A stretch of DNA of 64,000 nt, taken from NCBI GenBank assembly GCA_965267475.1, contig OZ254079.1, positions 3,410,001-3,474,000 on the forward strand, in the 5' to 3' direction. Of the stretch, positions 44,346 to 52,699 are shown piece by piece. Below the pieces are notes generated by a model. The model saw only the letters and a program-made list of their open reading frames with translations. It was not told where the DNA came from and ran no database searches. This DNA comes from JBCBKU01 sp965267475. Its GTDB lineage: Bacteria > Pseudomonadota > Alphaproteobacteria > Rhodobacterales > Rhodobacteraceae. The number at the start of each line of letters is the position of its first letter. Within the stretch, counting starts at the first letter, position 1. The translations under genes and the position numbers were made by a program.

Positions 44346-45520
44346 GCCACGGATCCTTGTTCCAGGATCGTGACAGCGGCGGTGGTGCAGACTGCGCCAT
44401 GGGTGTCGGCCAAGGCGTATTGGGGCGGATTATCTGGCTGAAGTTCCGAATGATACCGACCTTCAAGCAGAAGCGCACATGTGGCCGTTTGTCCGACCCC
44501 TGTTGCACCGACCGGGGCGCCTTGCCCCATCAGGCCACCAGAAAGATTGACCGGCAGCGCACCGTTGCGCAAAAATACTCCATCTCTCTGATCAAAAACG
44601 ATATTTTCGGATAACCCAAGGGCAGCAAGGCCTTGCATCTCGGCCCCTGCATAGGCGTCATAGACCTCGGCCAGACCGATTTGGGCGGGCAGACTGTCGG
44701 CTTCGGAACAGGCCCTTTTCATCGCTTTGGTCTTGGCTGCAAAAGCACCGGGATCAGACCGCGCACCAAGATGCATATGATCCGTTCCGGCGCCCGCCCC
44801 GGCAATTCTTGGTGCGCGCCTTCGATCCTGCGGGACCGCGCTGGCGCGTGACAAGATCAGCGCCGCGGCACCATCCGAAAGCGGTGAGCAATGAAGCCGC
44901 CGGTAAGGCGATGCAATTGCGGGACTTTCGGCAATCGCCTGAGCACTGTCGGAGCGCGGCAAATGCGCGCCCGGGTTCAGGGTCGCATTCTCACGGTTCT
45001 TCTGGGTCACGGCCGTCAGGTCGGCGTCAGAGGTCCCATGGGCCATGGCGAAGATCTGATAGGACAAGGCATATTGCGCGGTTGCCGTGACCCCCGTGAA
45101 CCCATCCGACCAGAGATCGAACGAGTTGCTATAAAGTGTGCGCACCGCATCGCCCGAAAGACAGGACGCCGACGGATCGACCCCCAAGACCGCGACGTGC
45201 TGCGCCGCGCCGCTTTGGATCGCGCGAAACCCGGCATGAACCGCCAACTGACCCGATGCTCCACCGCCTTCGCATCGCATGGCGGGAACGCCGACCAAAC
45301 CAAGTTCGGTCGCCAATATGGACGACGGGTTCAACTGCATGCTGAAGAAATCGCTTTCGGATGAGACAATAAGCGTGCCAATATCCGACCGCCCGATCCC
45401 CGCCATCTCAAGCGCTGCCGTAAATGCCTCGGCCGCCCAATCGCGAAACCCCGTGCCGTCCTTCCGGCGGTTGAACGGGGTCAAAGCAGCGCCGGTCACC
45501 AGAACATCGCTGTCCGACAT
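44342..45520 (-). CDS. Thiolase family protein (acetyl-CoA acetyltransferase/SCP-x-like)
   Basis: About 392 residues from the ATG at 45520; an in-frame ATG at 45565 would add 15 residues, and neither has a well-spaced ribosome-binding site. The fold is thiolase: reactive Cys83 in 'PAMRCEGGGASG', 'HCSPLSDGAAALILS' in the middle and 'NLSGGLMGQGAPVGATG' near the end. The DUF35 gene that follows marks the non-classical SCP-x/archaeal-type group, which cleaves or condenses acyl-CoA. It is the first gene of the operon behind the TTGTAGATACAA operator. Confidence 0.83.
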   Translation of the reverse strand: MSDSDVLVTGAALTPFNRRKDGTGFRDWAAEAFTAALEMAGIGRSDIGTLIVSSESDFFSMQLNPSSILATELGLVGVPAMRCEGGGASGQLAVHAGFRAIQSGAAQHVAVLGVDPSASCLSGDAVRTLYSNSFDLWSDGFTGVTATAQYALSYQIFAMAHGTSDADLTAVTQKNRENATLNPGAHLPRSDSAQAIAESPAIASPYRRLHCSPLSDGAAALILSRASAVPQDRRRAPRIAGAGAGTDHMHLGARSDPGAFAAKTKAMKRACSEADSLPAQIGLAEVYDAYAGAEMQGLAALGLSENIVFDQRDGVFLRNGALPVNLSGGLMGQGAPVGATGVGQTATCALLLEGRYHSELQPDNPPQYALADTHGAVCTTAAVTILEQGSVA

Positions 45521-45578
45521 ATCCTTCTTTGCACCTGCGGAGCGTTTGGGCGTGTCGCGCCACATTGACTTAACTTAT

Positions 45579-45590
45579 TTGTAGATACAA
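45579..45590. promoter_or_regulatory. TTGTAGATACAA palindrome, putative HutC-type operator
   Basis: TTGTA-GA-TACAA lies in the divergent region between the thiolase operon and the MFS gene. It matches TTGTAAATACAA at 29298-29309 at 11 of 12 positions and carries the TGTA-N2-TACA core known for HutC-family regulators. TTGACT (45565-45570) close by may be part of a promoter. A regulator of the right type is encoded in the operon that begins here. Confidence 0.6.
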
Positions 45591-45658
45591 GTTGTTTGTA
45601 TGGCGCCCGGGCCCATGGATAAAGGCGTGTTTCAGCGCAATGCGCCGCGGGTATCGCC

Positions 45659-46828
45659 GTGCGCATAAGTCTTCTTTGGCCTTTCGGTTCGCTCTGCTTT
45701 TGCACTGGCGCGCTTTACGGGTGGAGCGCTTTGATCAACCCGCTTCAATCCGTGTACGGGGTAACAACCGCCAACACCGGCTTGGTCTTCTCGCTTGCGA
45801 TCGTCAGCTTTACCGTTGCCCTCATTCTGGCCCCTCGGATCGCGCCGGGCGGGATCGGTCTGGGATTGGGTGCGGTGTTAGGCGCAATTGGCGCCGGGGC
45901 CCTGTTTGCGGCTGCCCGCGCCGCAAGCTTCGCAGAGTTTGTCCTGTGGTTCAGCGTCGTATTCGGTGCGATCAGCGGAGCAATTTATATCGGGGCCCTC
46001 GGCGCGGCAGCACGGGCGGACGCGCACAGGATTGCGACGCCCGTCATGGTCGCGACGTTCGGTCTGGGCGGCGCGGTTTTTGGCCCGCTGTGGCGGATTC
46101 TCGATGAAGCGGGATGGGATCTGGCTGGATTGGATGTCTTATGCGCTGCAATGGCGGCAGCGGCGCTTTGGGCGGGCGGCCATGCTTTGACCCACCGAAC
46201 AGGAACGTCCTGGCAAGACGTTTCGCCGGGCAATCACTCCGTATCCCATGGTGCGACGGCTTTGATCTGGCTGACCTTTGCGCTGGCGTCCTTCGCCGGG
46301 CTCATGACACTTGGAATGGCGGCGAAAATCCTCGCTGCGAAAGGCGCGACCATGATGTTGGCCAGCGCCGCGCTGTTTGGCCTTGCCGTCGGGAACACGG
46401 CCGGGCGGCTTTCGGTCGCGGGGCTCACTCAGGTTTTGACGCTGGGACGCTGTCTTTACGCCGCGACCGCATTGTCCGTCCTGGGCCTTGGCCTTGCGAT
46501 CCTGGCCGTATCTCCCTTGTTGGTGGGGGTCGGCCTTGTCCTTGTTGCCACGGGCTATGGGATCGTGGCCTCAACCGTTCCCCTGATCACGCGTCATGTC
46601 TTTGGCCCGGACGCGTTTTCGGGGCAGTTCTCGATCGTTTTCACCGCCTGGGGTGTGGCAGGTTTGACATCACCCTGGCTGGCGGGCGCGCTGTTTGACT
46701 GGACCGGATCCTTCGACATCGCGCTTGGTGTCGGCGCCGCAGTCACACTTGCCTGTGGCGCATCCGCCTGGGTCCTGGATCGGGCGTGGCTTCGCACTGA
46801 AGCGGCGGGTCTCACACCGACCGCGTAA
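45659..46828 (+). CDS. MFS transporter, OFA-like
   Basis: 389 residues, twelve membrane spans. The N-terminus ('CFCTGALYGWSALINPLQS') resembles oxalate/formate-antiporter-type carriers that exchange small carboxylates. GTG at 45659 is the only workable start, with a weak ribosome-binding site; the frame is closed by a stop 39 bases upstream. It is divergent from the thiolase operon and shares the operator region. Its last 17 bases overlap the end of the converging SDR gene. A carboxylate substrate is plausible, not shown. Confidence 0.75.
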   Translation: MRISLLWPFGSLCFCTGALYGWSALINPLQSVYGVTTANTGLVFSLAIVSFTVALILAPRIAPGGIGLGLGAVLGAIGAGALFAAARAASFAEFVLWFSVVFGAISGAIYIGALGAAARADAHRIATPVMVATFGLGGAVFGPLWRILDEAGWDLAGLDVLCAAMAAAALWAGGHALTHRTGTSWQDVSPGNHSVSHGATALIWLTFALASFAGLMTLGMAAKILAAKGATMMLASAALFGLAVGNTAGRLSVAGLTQVLTLGRCLYAATALSVLGLGLAILAVSPLLVGVGLVLVATGYGIVASTVPLITRHVFGPDAFSGQFSIVFTAWGVAGLTSPWLAGALFDWTGSFDIALGVGAAVTLACGASAWVLDRAWLRTEAAGLTPTA

Positions 46829-47513
46829 TGCCCCCATCCACGCGGATGTTTTGCCCCGTGATATAGGCAGCCCCGTCCGAGGCCAGAAATGCCACGGTCT
46901 TGCCGATCTCTCCAAAACTCGCGCCATAGCGGCCCATCGGGATCTGGGCCCGAAACTCTTCCTTTTCCGGCAGACTGTCGATGAACCCCGGCAGGACATT
47001 GTTCATGCGGATGTTCTCGGCTGCATATTTGTCTGCGAATAGTTTGGTGAAGGCCGCCAGGCCCGACCGCATGACACCGGATGTCGGAAAGACCGGGTTC
47101 GGCTCGAAGGCAGCAAAGGTTGAGATATTGATGATCGCGCCGCCACCCTGCTTCTGCATGATGGGCGTGACCAGGCGGGACGGTCGCACAGCATTCAGGA
47201 AATAGACTTCCATCCCTTCATGCCAGTCTTCGTCCGTCAGTTCGAGGACAGGTGCGCGCGGCCCATGCCCGGCAGAGTTCACCAGGACATCCACCCGGCC
47301 CCAATGGTTCATCGCGGCATCCACCAGCTTTTGCAGATCAGCGTCTGACCGGTTTGTCCCTGTGATGCCGACGCCACCCAGTTCATGGGCCAGCGCCTCG
47401 CCTTTGCCCGAAGAGGACAGGATCCCGACTTTGAACCCGTCTTCCGCAAGTGCCCGGGCGCTGTCGGCCCCCATTCCGGACCCACCGGCCGTGACCAAAG
47501 CTACTTTTGTCAT
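46812..47513 (-). CDS. SDR family protein with non-canonical active site
   Basis: 233 residues with an SDR Rossmann fold: 'VALVTAGGSGMG' (cofactor), 'VLVNSAGHG', 'IINIST' (Ser131) and the C-terminal 'YITGQNIRVDGG'. The expected Y-x-x-x-K is replaced: aligning on the following 'LAAFTKLFA' puts S145 where Tyr and R149 where Lys should be. 'NNVLPGFIDSLPE' marks a recognisable subgroup, so the change is probably ancestral and not an error. It may be a reductase with an altered proton relay or a binding protein. It is the last gene of the hyuA-hyuB operon. Confidence 0.75.
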   Translation of the reverse strand: MTKVALVTAGGSGMGADSARALAEDGFKVGILSSSGKGEALAHELGGVGITGTNRSDADLQKLVDAAMNHWGRVDVLVNSAGHGPRAPVLELTDEDWHEGMEVYFLNAVRPSRLVTPIMQKQGGGAIINISTFAAFEPNPVFPTSGVMRSGLAAFTKLFADKYAAENIRMNNVLPGFIDSLPEKEEFRAQIPMGRYGASFGEIGKTVAFLASDGAAYITGQNIRVDGGITRSV

Positions 47514-47549
47514 CCCAATTTCCCTATGTGCGGCCCTGGCGGCCCGAGT

Positions 47550-49259
47550 TCAGACATCTTCGCCACGTGCAACTTGCGCGGCAACCTTGGCAACTTCGGC
47601 GTCGGTCAAACCATAGTCGCGGATGGCGGCCTCAGGAGAAATGTAGCCCCGCGCAAGGTCGCGAAACACCAGATCCTTGTCGCGGGCCTTCGGGTCGCCA
47701 TAGCCCGCACCGCCCGGGAAGGCCATTTTCACGCGCGCGCCGTGGGGCACGAATTGCTTGCCTTTCACCTGCATGGGCGTGCCGTCGTCGCGGGAAATGG
47801 TGGTCGGCGCCCCCGGCCCCCCGCCACGTCGCCCGCGGGCCGGATGGTCGCCCCGGTCGAACATGGCCTGAATATCGAATTCATGACCGTCCATGGCCCC
47901 CACGTCCATGTACTGCCCAAGACCCCCGCGCATGGCGCCGACACCACCTGAATCGGGCCGCAACTCTTTGCGCCAGATGATCACCGGGCCAGCGTGTTCC
48001 GTGGCCTCGATCGGCATGGTCATCACGCCCGACGGGAAGGCCGTCGCGTTCAGACCATCGAAACCGGGCCGCGCGCCTGATCCACCGGAATTGAATGTCA
48101 GCACTTCCGAACGGCGCGCGTCCGGGGGCGCAGGCCCATCGGTTCGGGGCCTAAGCGAGACTTGGAAATTGCAAAGACAACCCGCCCCCTCGGCGGGGAC
48201 CAGCCCGGGGACGATTTTATCGAAGGCATCGAACACGGTATCGGGGACGAAATGCCCCACGATGTGGCGCAGCGCGACGGGCGCCGGGTGCACCGCATTG
48301 ACGATGGTGTTCTCGGGCGCCGTCACTTCGAACGGTGCAAGGCTGGCCGCATTGTTCGGGATCTCGGGCGCAATCGCCACTTTCAGCGCATAGCACGCAT
48401 AGGCCTTGGTATAGACCAGCGGGCAGTTGATACCCTTTTTGTCGACGCCGGATGTTCCGGTGAAATCGGTGACAATCTTGTCGCCCCGAACGCTGACTTT
48501 CACCTTCAGCGTGATGGGGACATCAAAGCCGTCAACCGTCAACTCGCCGCTGGCTTCTTGCTGGGGAAGGGCCTGGATCCGTTCGATCGTGGCCCGGCGC
48601 GAATTCTCAAGAATGAACCCGGCGATCCCATCGAGATCTTCCAGGCCGAATTCGTCCATCATCTGGGTTAGGCGGCGGTGGCCGATCTCGTTACAGGTCG
48701 CAAGCGCATAGATATCGCCGATCAACTGATCGGGCTCGCGCACATTGCCGCGAATGATCTTCACAAGTGTACCGTCGACATCCCCCCGCTCGGCAAACTT
48801 CATGATGGGGATGTAGAGACCCTCTTCATAGACGCTGTGGGCGTCCGCCCCGAACCCGCGCCCGCCGATATCAACGATATGCGCCGTGCAGGCGAAAAAC
48901 CCGACCAGACGCCCTTTGTAGAAGGATGGGGTGACCATCGTGATGTCATGAAGGTGGCCCGTGCCCTCCCACGGGTCATTGGTGATATAGACATCGCCCT
49001 CGAACATGTTCTGCCGCCCGATCCGGCGGATGAAATGGGCGACGGCATCGGCCATGGCATTCACATGACCGGGGGTGCCGGTCACCGCCTGGGCCAGCAT
49101 CTGGCCATGGGTGTCATAGACCCCGGCGGACAAGTCGCCAGCCTCGCGCACCGACGTGGAAAACGCGGTTCGCACAAGCGCTTGGGCCTGTTCCTCGACG
49201 ACCGAGATCAGGCGGTTCCACATCACCTGATAGGCAACGGTTGAGGCGTCTTGCGTCAT
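47550..49259 (-). CDS. hyuB: Hydantoinase B/oxoprolinase family subunit
   Basis: 569 residues from the ATG overlapping the hyuA stop. Typical HyuB blocks are visible: 'TAFSTSVREAGDLSAGVYD', 'GTPGHVNAMADAV', 'YITNDPWEGTGHLHD' and the C-terminal 'GARVKMAFPGGAGYGDP'. HyuA/HyuB pairs hydrolyse cyclic amides (hydantoins, 5-oxoproline) or carboxylate ketones with ATP. Together with the nearby cytosine deaminase a link to pyrimidine-ring or N-cyclic amide breakdown is possible, but the substrate is not readable. Confidence 0.88.
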   Translation of the reverse strand: MTQDASTVAYQVMWNRLISVVEEQAQALVRTAFSTSVREAGDLSAGVYDTHGQMLAQAVTGTPGHVNAMADAVAHFIRRIGRQNMFEGDVYITNDPWEGTGHLHDITMVTPSFYKGRLVGFFACTAHIVDIGGRGFGADAHSVYEEGLYIPIMKFAERGDVDGTLVKIIRGNVREPDQLIGDIYALATCNEIGHRRLTQMMDEFGLEDLDGIAGFILENSRRATIERIQALPQQEASGELTVDGFDVPITLKVKVSVRGDKIVTDFTGTSGVDKKGINCPLVYTKAYACYALKVAIAPEIPNNAASLAPFEVTAPENTIVNAVHPAPVALRHIVGHFVPDTVFDAFDKIVPGLVPAEGAGCLCNFQVSLRPRTDGPAPPDARRSEVLTFNSGGSGARPGFDGLNATAFPSGVMTMPIEATEHAGPVIIWRKELRPDSGGVGAMRGGLGQYMDVGAMDGHEFDIQAMFDRGDHPARGRRGGGPGAPTTISRDDGTPMQVKGKQFVPHGARVKMAFPGGAGYGDPKARDKDLVFRDLARGYISPEAAIRDYGLTDAEVAKVAAQVARGEDV

Positions 49260-51340
49260 GACGTGCCTTTCAGAGCCAGATCTATACACCCATCCGGCTG
49301 GCAGATCGCCCTGCGGCTGGCCGGGACGATGATGGTGGTCTCATCCTCGGTCAGAGCGGCAGGCCCGTCTGCCTGTTGCCCGGGGGCCATTGCGGCGCGG
49401 CGCAGGATACTGGCATCGAGGAAGTCCGCCTTTGCCGGATCGAACACTTTTCGGGTCGCTTCTGCCGGCGCCTTGTGCCCGGCGCACTGCTCCAAGACGG
49501 TGGCAACCGGGCTGGGCGGCGTGGTCGCGTTGACCGACCAGACGGTGATCTCGACATCCATCCCGGCCACGGGCCGTCCGAACAGTTTGGTATAGTCTTC
49601 TTCGAACCGGGCCTGAAAGATCGCTGCATCGGGCGCCATCGCCTGCGCCTCGGTCAGCGTGATCGGAATTTCCCACCCCTGCCCGGAATAGCGCATATAG
49701 ACCTTGAACTCGGACAGGATCTCGGCGGTTGCGTCGCAGGTCCGGACAAAGCCCGTCGCCTCGGCCTTCAACGCGCTCAGGAGCGCCTTGATCGCATCCG
49801 GGTCGAATGCGGACAGTTTCATATAGACCGAGCGGTTGGCCTCGAAACTGTAGGGCGCGCGCAAAAACCCTATGGCCGATCCGACCCCCGCTCCTGGAGG
49901 TACAAGGCACCGCGATATGCCCAGCTTTTCGCAAAGCCGTCCGGCATGAAGCGGCGCGGCGCCGCCAAAGGCGATCATCGTGTACTCTGACAGATCCTCG
50001 CCATTCTCGACCGCATGCACCCGCGCCGCATTGGCCATGTTTTCGTCCACCACCTCGGCCACACCGAATGCGGCTTCTACCGGGTCCATGTCGAGCTGGC
50101 GCCCCACATGCGCCCCCAGCGCGGTTTCCGAGTTCTCTGGGAAAAGCGGAATGGACCCACCTGCGAAATTGCCCGGATCCAATTTGCCGAGGACGAGATC
50201 GGCATCCGTGACCGCAGGCCGGTCCCCGCCCCGGCCGTAAGACGCTGGCCCGGGTTCGGACCCGGCGCTTTCGGGACCCACGCGGATCTGACGCATCGCA
50301 TCGACATGGGCCAGCGATCCACCCCCTGCCCCGATCTCAACCATGTCGATCACTGGGATCGAGATTGGCATGCCGGACCCCTTCTTGAAGCGATATGTTC
50401 GCGCAACTTCGAACACACGCGACGTCTTGGGCGTTTGATCCTTGATCAGACAGATCTTTGCGGTCGTCCCGCCCATGTCGAAGGACAGGACCTTATCCAG
50501 CCCATGCCGCGCCGCGATATGCGCCGCGAAAACGGCACCGCCTGCTGGACCGCTTTCAACCAGACGCACCGGGAACTCGGCCGCGTTTTGAAGCGAGATG
50601 ATGCCGCCGCCGGAATGCATCAGGAAGATGCGGCAGCGCACACCCTCGGATTTCAGCTTGTCTTCCAGACGGCCCAGATAGGATGCCATCAGCGGTTTGA
50701 TGTAAGCGTTCGCCACGACTGTATTGAAGCGCTCGTATTCCCGCATCTGGGGCGACACTTCGGACGAGATCGAGACAGCCACCTCCGGCACGCGCTCGGC
50801 CAGAACATCGCGGATCATCTGCTCGTGCTCCGGGTTCAGGTAGGAATGGATCAGACCGACGGCGACGCTATCAAACCCTGCTTCAGCGATCTGATCCACG
50901 ACCGCTTCAACCTCGGCCCGGGCAATCGGGATCATGACCTCACCCCTGGCGTTCACGCGCTCTTCGACCACAAAGCGCATCTGGCGCGGCAAGAGAGGGT
51001 CAGGCAGCACGAGGTTCAGGTCGTATTGTTCGAAGCGGCTTTCGGTGCGCATCTCGATCACGTCGCGAAACCCTTTGGTCGTGATCAGCGCCGTTTTGGC
51101 CCCGCGCCGTTCGATCAACGCATTGGTCGCCAGCGTCGTACCGTGGATGATCTGATCAATCTGACCCGGAGAAATGCCGGCTTTGCTGCAAACCTGGTGC
51201 ATGCCATCGACAATCGCGTTCTCGGGCGCGGCATAGGTCGTCAGGACTTTCGTGGAAAACGGTTCGCCCGAGACCTCTAGCACCACATCCGTGAATGTGC
51301 CGCCGATATCGACACCGAGGCGGATCGCGTTTGAGGTCAT
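49256..51340 (-). CDS. hyuA: Hydantoinase A/oxoprolinase family subunit
   Basis: About 694 residues from the ATG at 51340; another ATG at 51361 is possible and neither has a strong ribosome-binding site. The ASKHA ATP-binding fold is clear: 'RLGVDIGGTFTDVVLE' at the N-terminus, 'HGTTLATNALIERRGAKTAL', 'SFDMGGTTAKICLI' in the middle and 'AFGGAAPLHAGRL' later. It provides the nucleotide-dependent part of the HyuAB enzyme and is coupled to hyuB by ATGA. It is divergent from the deaminase gene; the 198-base gap between them shows no obvious operator. Confidence 0.88.
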   Translation of the reverse strand: MTSNAIRLGVDIGGTFTDVVLEVSGEPFSTKVLTTYAAPENAIVDGMHQVCSKAGISPGQIDQIIHGTTLATNALIERRGAKTALITTKGFRDVIEMRTESRFEQYDLNLVLPDPLLPRQMRFVVEERVNARGEVMIPIARAEVEAVVDQIAEAGFDSVAVGLIHSYLNPEHEQMIRDVLAERVPEVAVSISSEVSPQMREYERFNTVVANAYIKPLMASYLGRLEDKLKSEGVRCRIFLMHSGGGIISLQNAAEFPVRLVESGPAGGAVFAAHIAARHGLDKVLSFDMGGTTAKICLIKDQTPKTSRVFEVARTYRFKKGSGMPISIPVIDMVEIGAGGGSLAHVDAMRQIRVGPESAGSEPGPASYGRGGDRPAVTDADLVLGKLDPGNFAGGSIPLFPENSETALGAHVGRQLDMDPVEAAFGVAEVVDENMANAARVHAVENGEDLSEYTMIAFGGAAPLHAGRLCEKLGISRCLVPPGAGVGSAIGFLRAPYSFEANRSVYMKLSAFDPDAIKALLSALKAEATGFVRTCDATAEILSEFKVYMRYSGQGWEIPITLTEAQAMAPDAAIFQARFEEDYTKLFGRPVAGMDVEITVWSVNATTPPSPVATVLEQCAGHKAPAEATRKVFDPAKADFLDASILRRAAMAPGQQADGPAALTEDETTIIVPASRRAICQPDGCIDLALKGTS

Positions 51341-51538
51341 TCGCAAGTCACTTGTCGCCATTTCACACCAGTTCGCGCAGCACTGCATCCGGCCTACACT
51401 GCATGCTTCGGCTTTGCCAAGACGGCAGCCTGCGCACCGGTTCGGTCGTCTTGCCGTGCGCCGCACTCATGGCTGGACCGCGACTGATCCGGCACGCTAG
51501 GTTTTTACCAGTTTTGCCACTGTCAGACGGATCCAAAG

Positions 51539-51979
51539 ATGCACGATGACGAGCGCCTGATGCAGATTGCGTATGAAGAGGCAAAACGCGGCTATGAGGA
51601 AGGGGGCTGCCCCATCGGATCGGTCATTGCCCGCCAGGGCCAGGTTATTGCGCAGGGTCGCAATCAACGCGTGCAGAAAGGGGACCCGATTGCGCATGGC
51701 GAGATGGATGCCTTGCGCAAAGCGGGTCGACAGAAGACGTACAAAGACACAGTGCTTTATACCTCGCTTAGCCCATGCATGATGTGCTCAGGCACCATCG
51801 TTCAATTCGGCATTCCGCGCGTCGTGATCGGTGACACCCAGAATTTCGGCGGGAACGAAGCCTTTCTTGAAAGCCGCGGGGTCGAGGTGGTAATAACCGA
51901 AAACGCGGATTGCATTGCCTTGATGCGGCGTTTCATAGCGGAACGACCGGAGCTTTGGGCCGAGGACATTGCTGACTGA
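51539..51979 (+). CDS. Cytosine/CMP-type deaminase (yeast Fcy1-like)
   Basis: 146 residues, cytidine deaminase-like fold. Zinc ligands and the proton shuttle are visible: H53-x-E55 in 'IAHGEMDAL' and C80/C83 in 'SLSPCMMCSG'. Length and the C-terminal 'NFGGNEAFLESRGVEV' resemble Fcy1-type cytosine deaminases, which make uracil, rather than tRNA adenosine deaminase, whose 'P-C-A-M-C' block differs. It stands alone between hyuA and an FCD regulator gene, so it may supply a base for the hydantoinase-type enzyme. Confidence 0.82.
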   Translation: MHDDERLMQIAYEEAKRGYEEGGCPIGSVIARQGQVIAQGRNQRVQKGDPIAHGEMDALRKAGRQKTYKDTVLYTSLSPCMMCSGTIVQFGIPRVVIGDTQNFGGNEAFLESRGVEVVITENADCIALMRRFIAERPELWAEDIAD

Positions 51980-52016
51980 CCGGGTTCGCCTGCGGGAGCA
52001 GATCCCGGATCGGCGG

Positions 52017-52661
52017 TCAGGTTGTCAGCATCCTTAACCCCTGGGTCACATCCGTGCGGACGGCCAGGCGCAACCCCGGTTCGTCGCCGGACCTGAGCGC
52101 CGCCACGATCCTGCGATGGTTCGGCGGCAGTTCCGTCCGTTTCAGCCGCCCGTAAAGCGCGCGCATCGTCGGTCCAAGCTGCAGCCAGACCGTTTCGGCA
52201 ATCGCCAGCATGGCCGGGGCCTGCGCGCGCAAATACAGCGTCCGGTGAAACTCCAGGTTCGTCCGGATGTAACCGACCGCATCGCCCTTCGCGATCACCT
52301 CGGCGATGGTCTGGTTGATCATCTGCAACCGCTCGATCAGCGCGATATGGGCGCGCGGCAAAGCGCGGCCCGCCAGTTCGGGCTCGATCAGCGCCCGAAG
52401 CGCGGCCAATTCCTCGATCCGTTCGTTCGACAAGGCAGGCGTCGACACGCGGCCCGAGGGCGACAGCGTCAGGGCGCCTTCCGCAACGAGCCGCCGCACG
52501 GCTTCGCGCGCCGGCGTCATCGACACGTCGAATGTCTTGCCAATGCCCCGCAGCGTAAGCGCTTCGCCTGGCGGCAATTCCCCATGCATGATTTGCGTGC
52601 GAAGGGTCCGATAGACCCGGTCATGGGCGGCGGGCGCCCCTTCAGCCGGCCGTGTCTGCAT
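52017..52661 (-). CDS. GntR family regulator, FCD subfamily
   Basis: About 214 residues from the ATG at 52661; an ATG at 52667 is also possible. HTH 'GIGKTFDVSMTPAREAVRRL' and FCD domain with 'RTNLEFHRTLYLRA' and 'PPNHRRIVAAL' metal-site regions. The start is preceded by TTGTATATAGT (52669-52679), resembling GntR operators and possibly autoregulatory. It converges on the deaminase gene and may control it or the hyu operon; no matching site was seen at those promoters. Confidence 0.85.
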   Translation of the reverse strand: MQTRPAEGAPAAHDRVYRTLRTQIMHGELPPGEALTLRGIGKTFDVSMTPAREAVRRLVAEGALTLSPSGRVSTPALSNERIEELAALRALIEPELAGRALPRAHIALIERLQMINQTIAEVIAKGDAVGYIRTNLEFHRTLYLRAQAPAMLAIAETVWLQLGPTMRALYGRLKRTELPPNHRRIVAALRSGDEPGLRLAVRTDVTQGLRMLTT

Positions 52662-52699
52662 CAACATGTTGTATATAGTGCGCCCCGAAAGCGGACAGG

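Noticed and set aside
50015..51280. A 421-codon plus-strand open frame inside hyuA
   Set aside because: HyuA is intact on the minus strand with ATP-binding motifs; nothing protein-like is seen in the opposite frame.
52669..52679. TTGTATATAGT before the FCD regulator as a third HutC operator
   Set aside because: Only the left half matches TTGTANATACAA; the right half is AGTG instead of ACAA, and it lies before a different regulator class.
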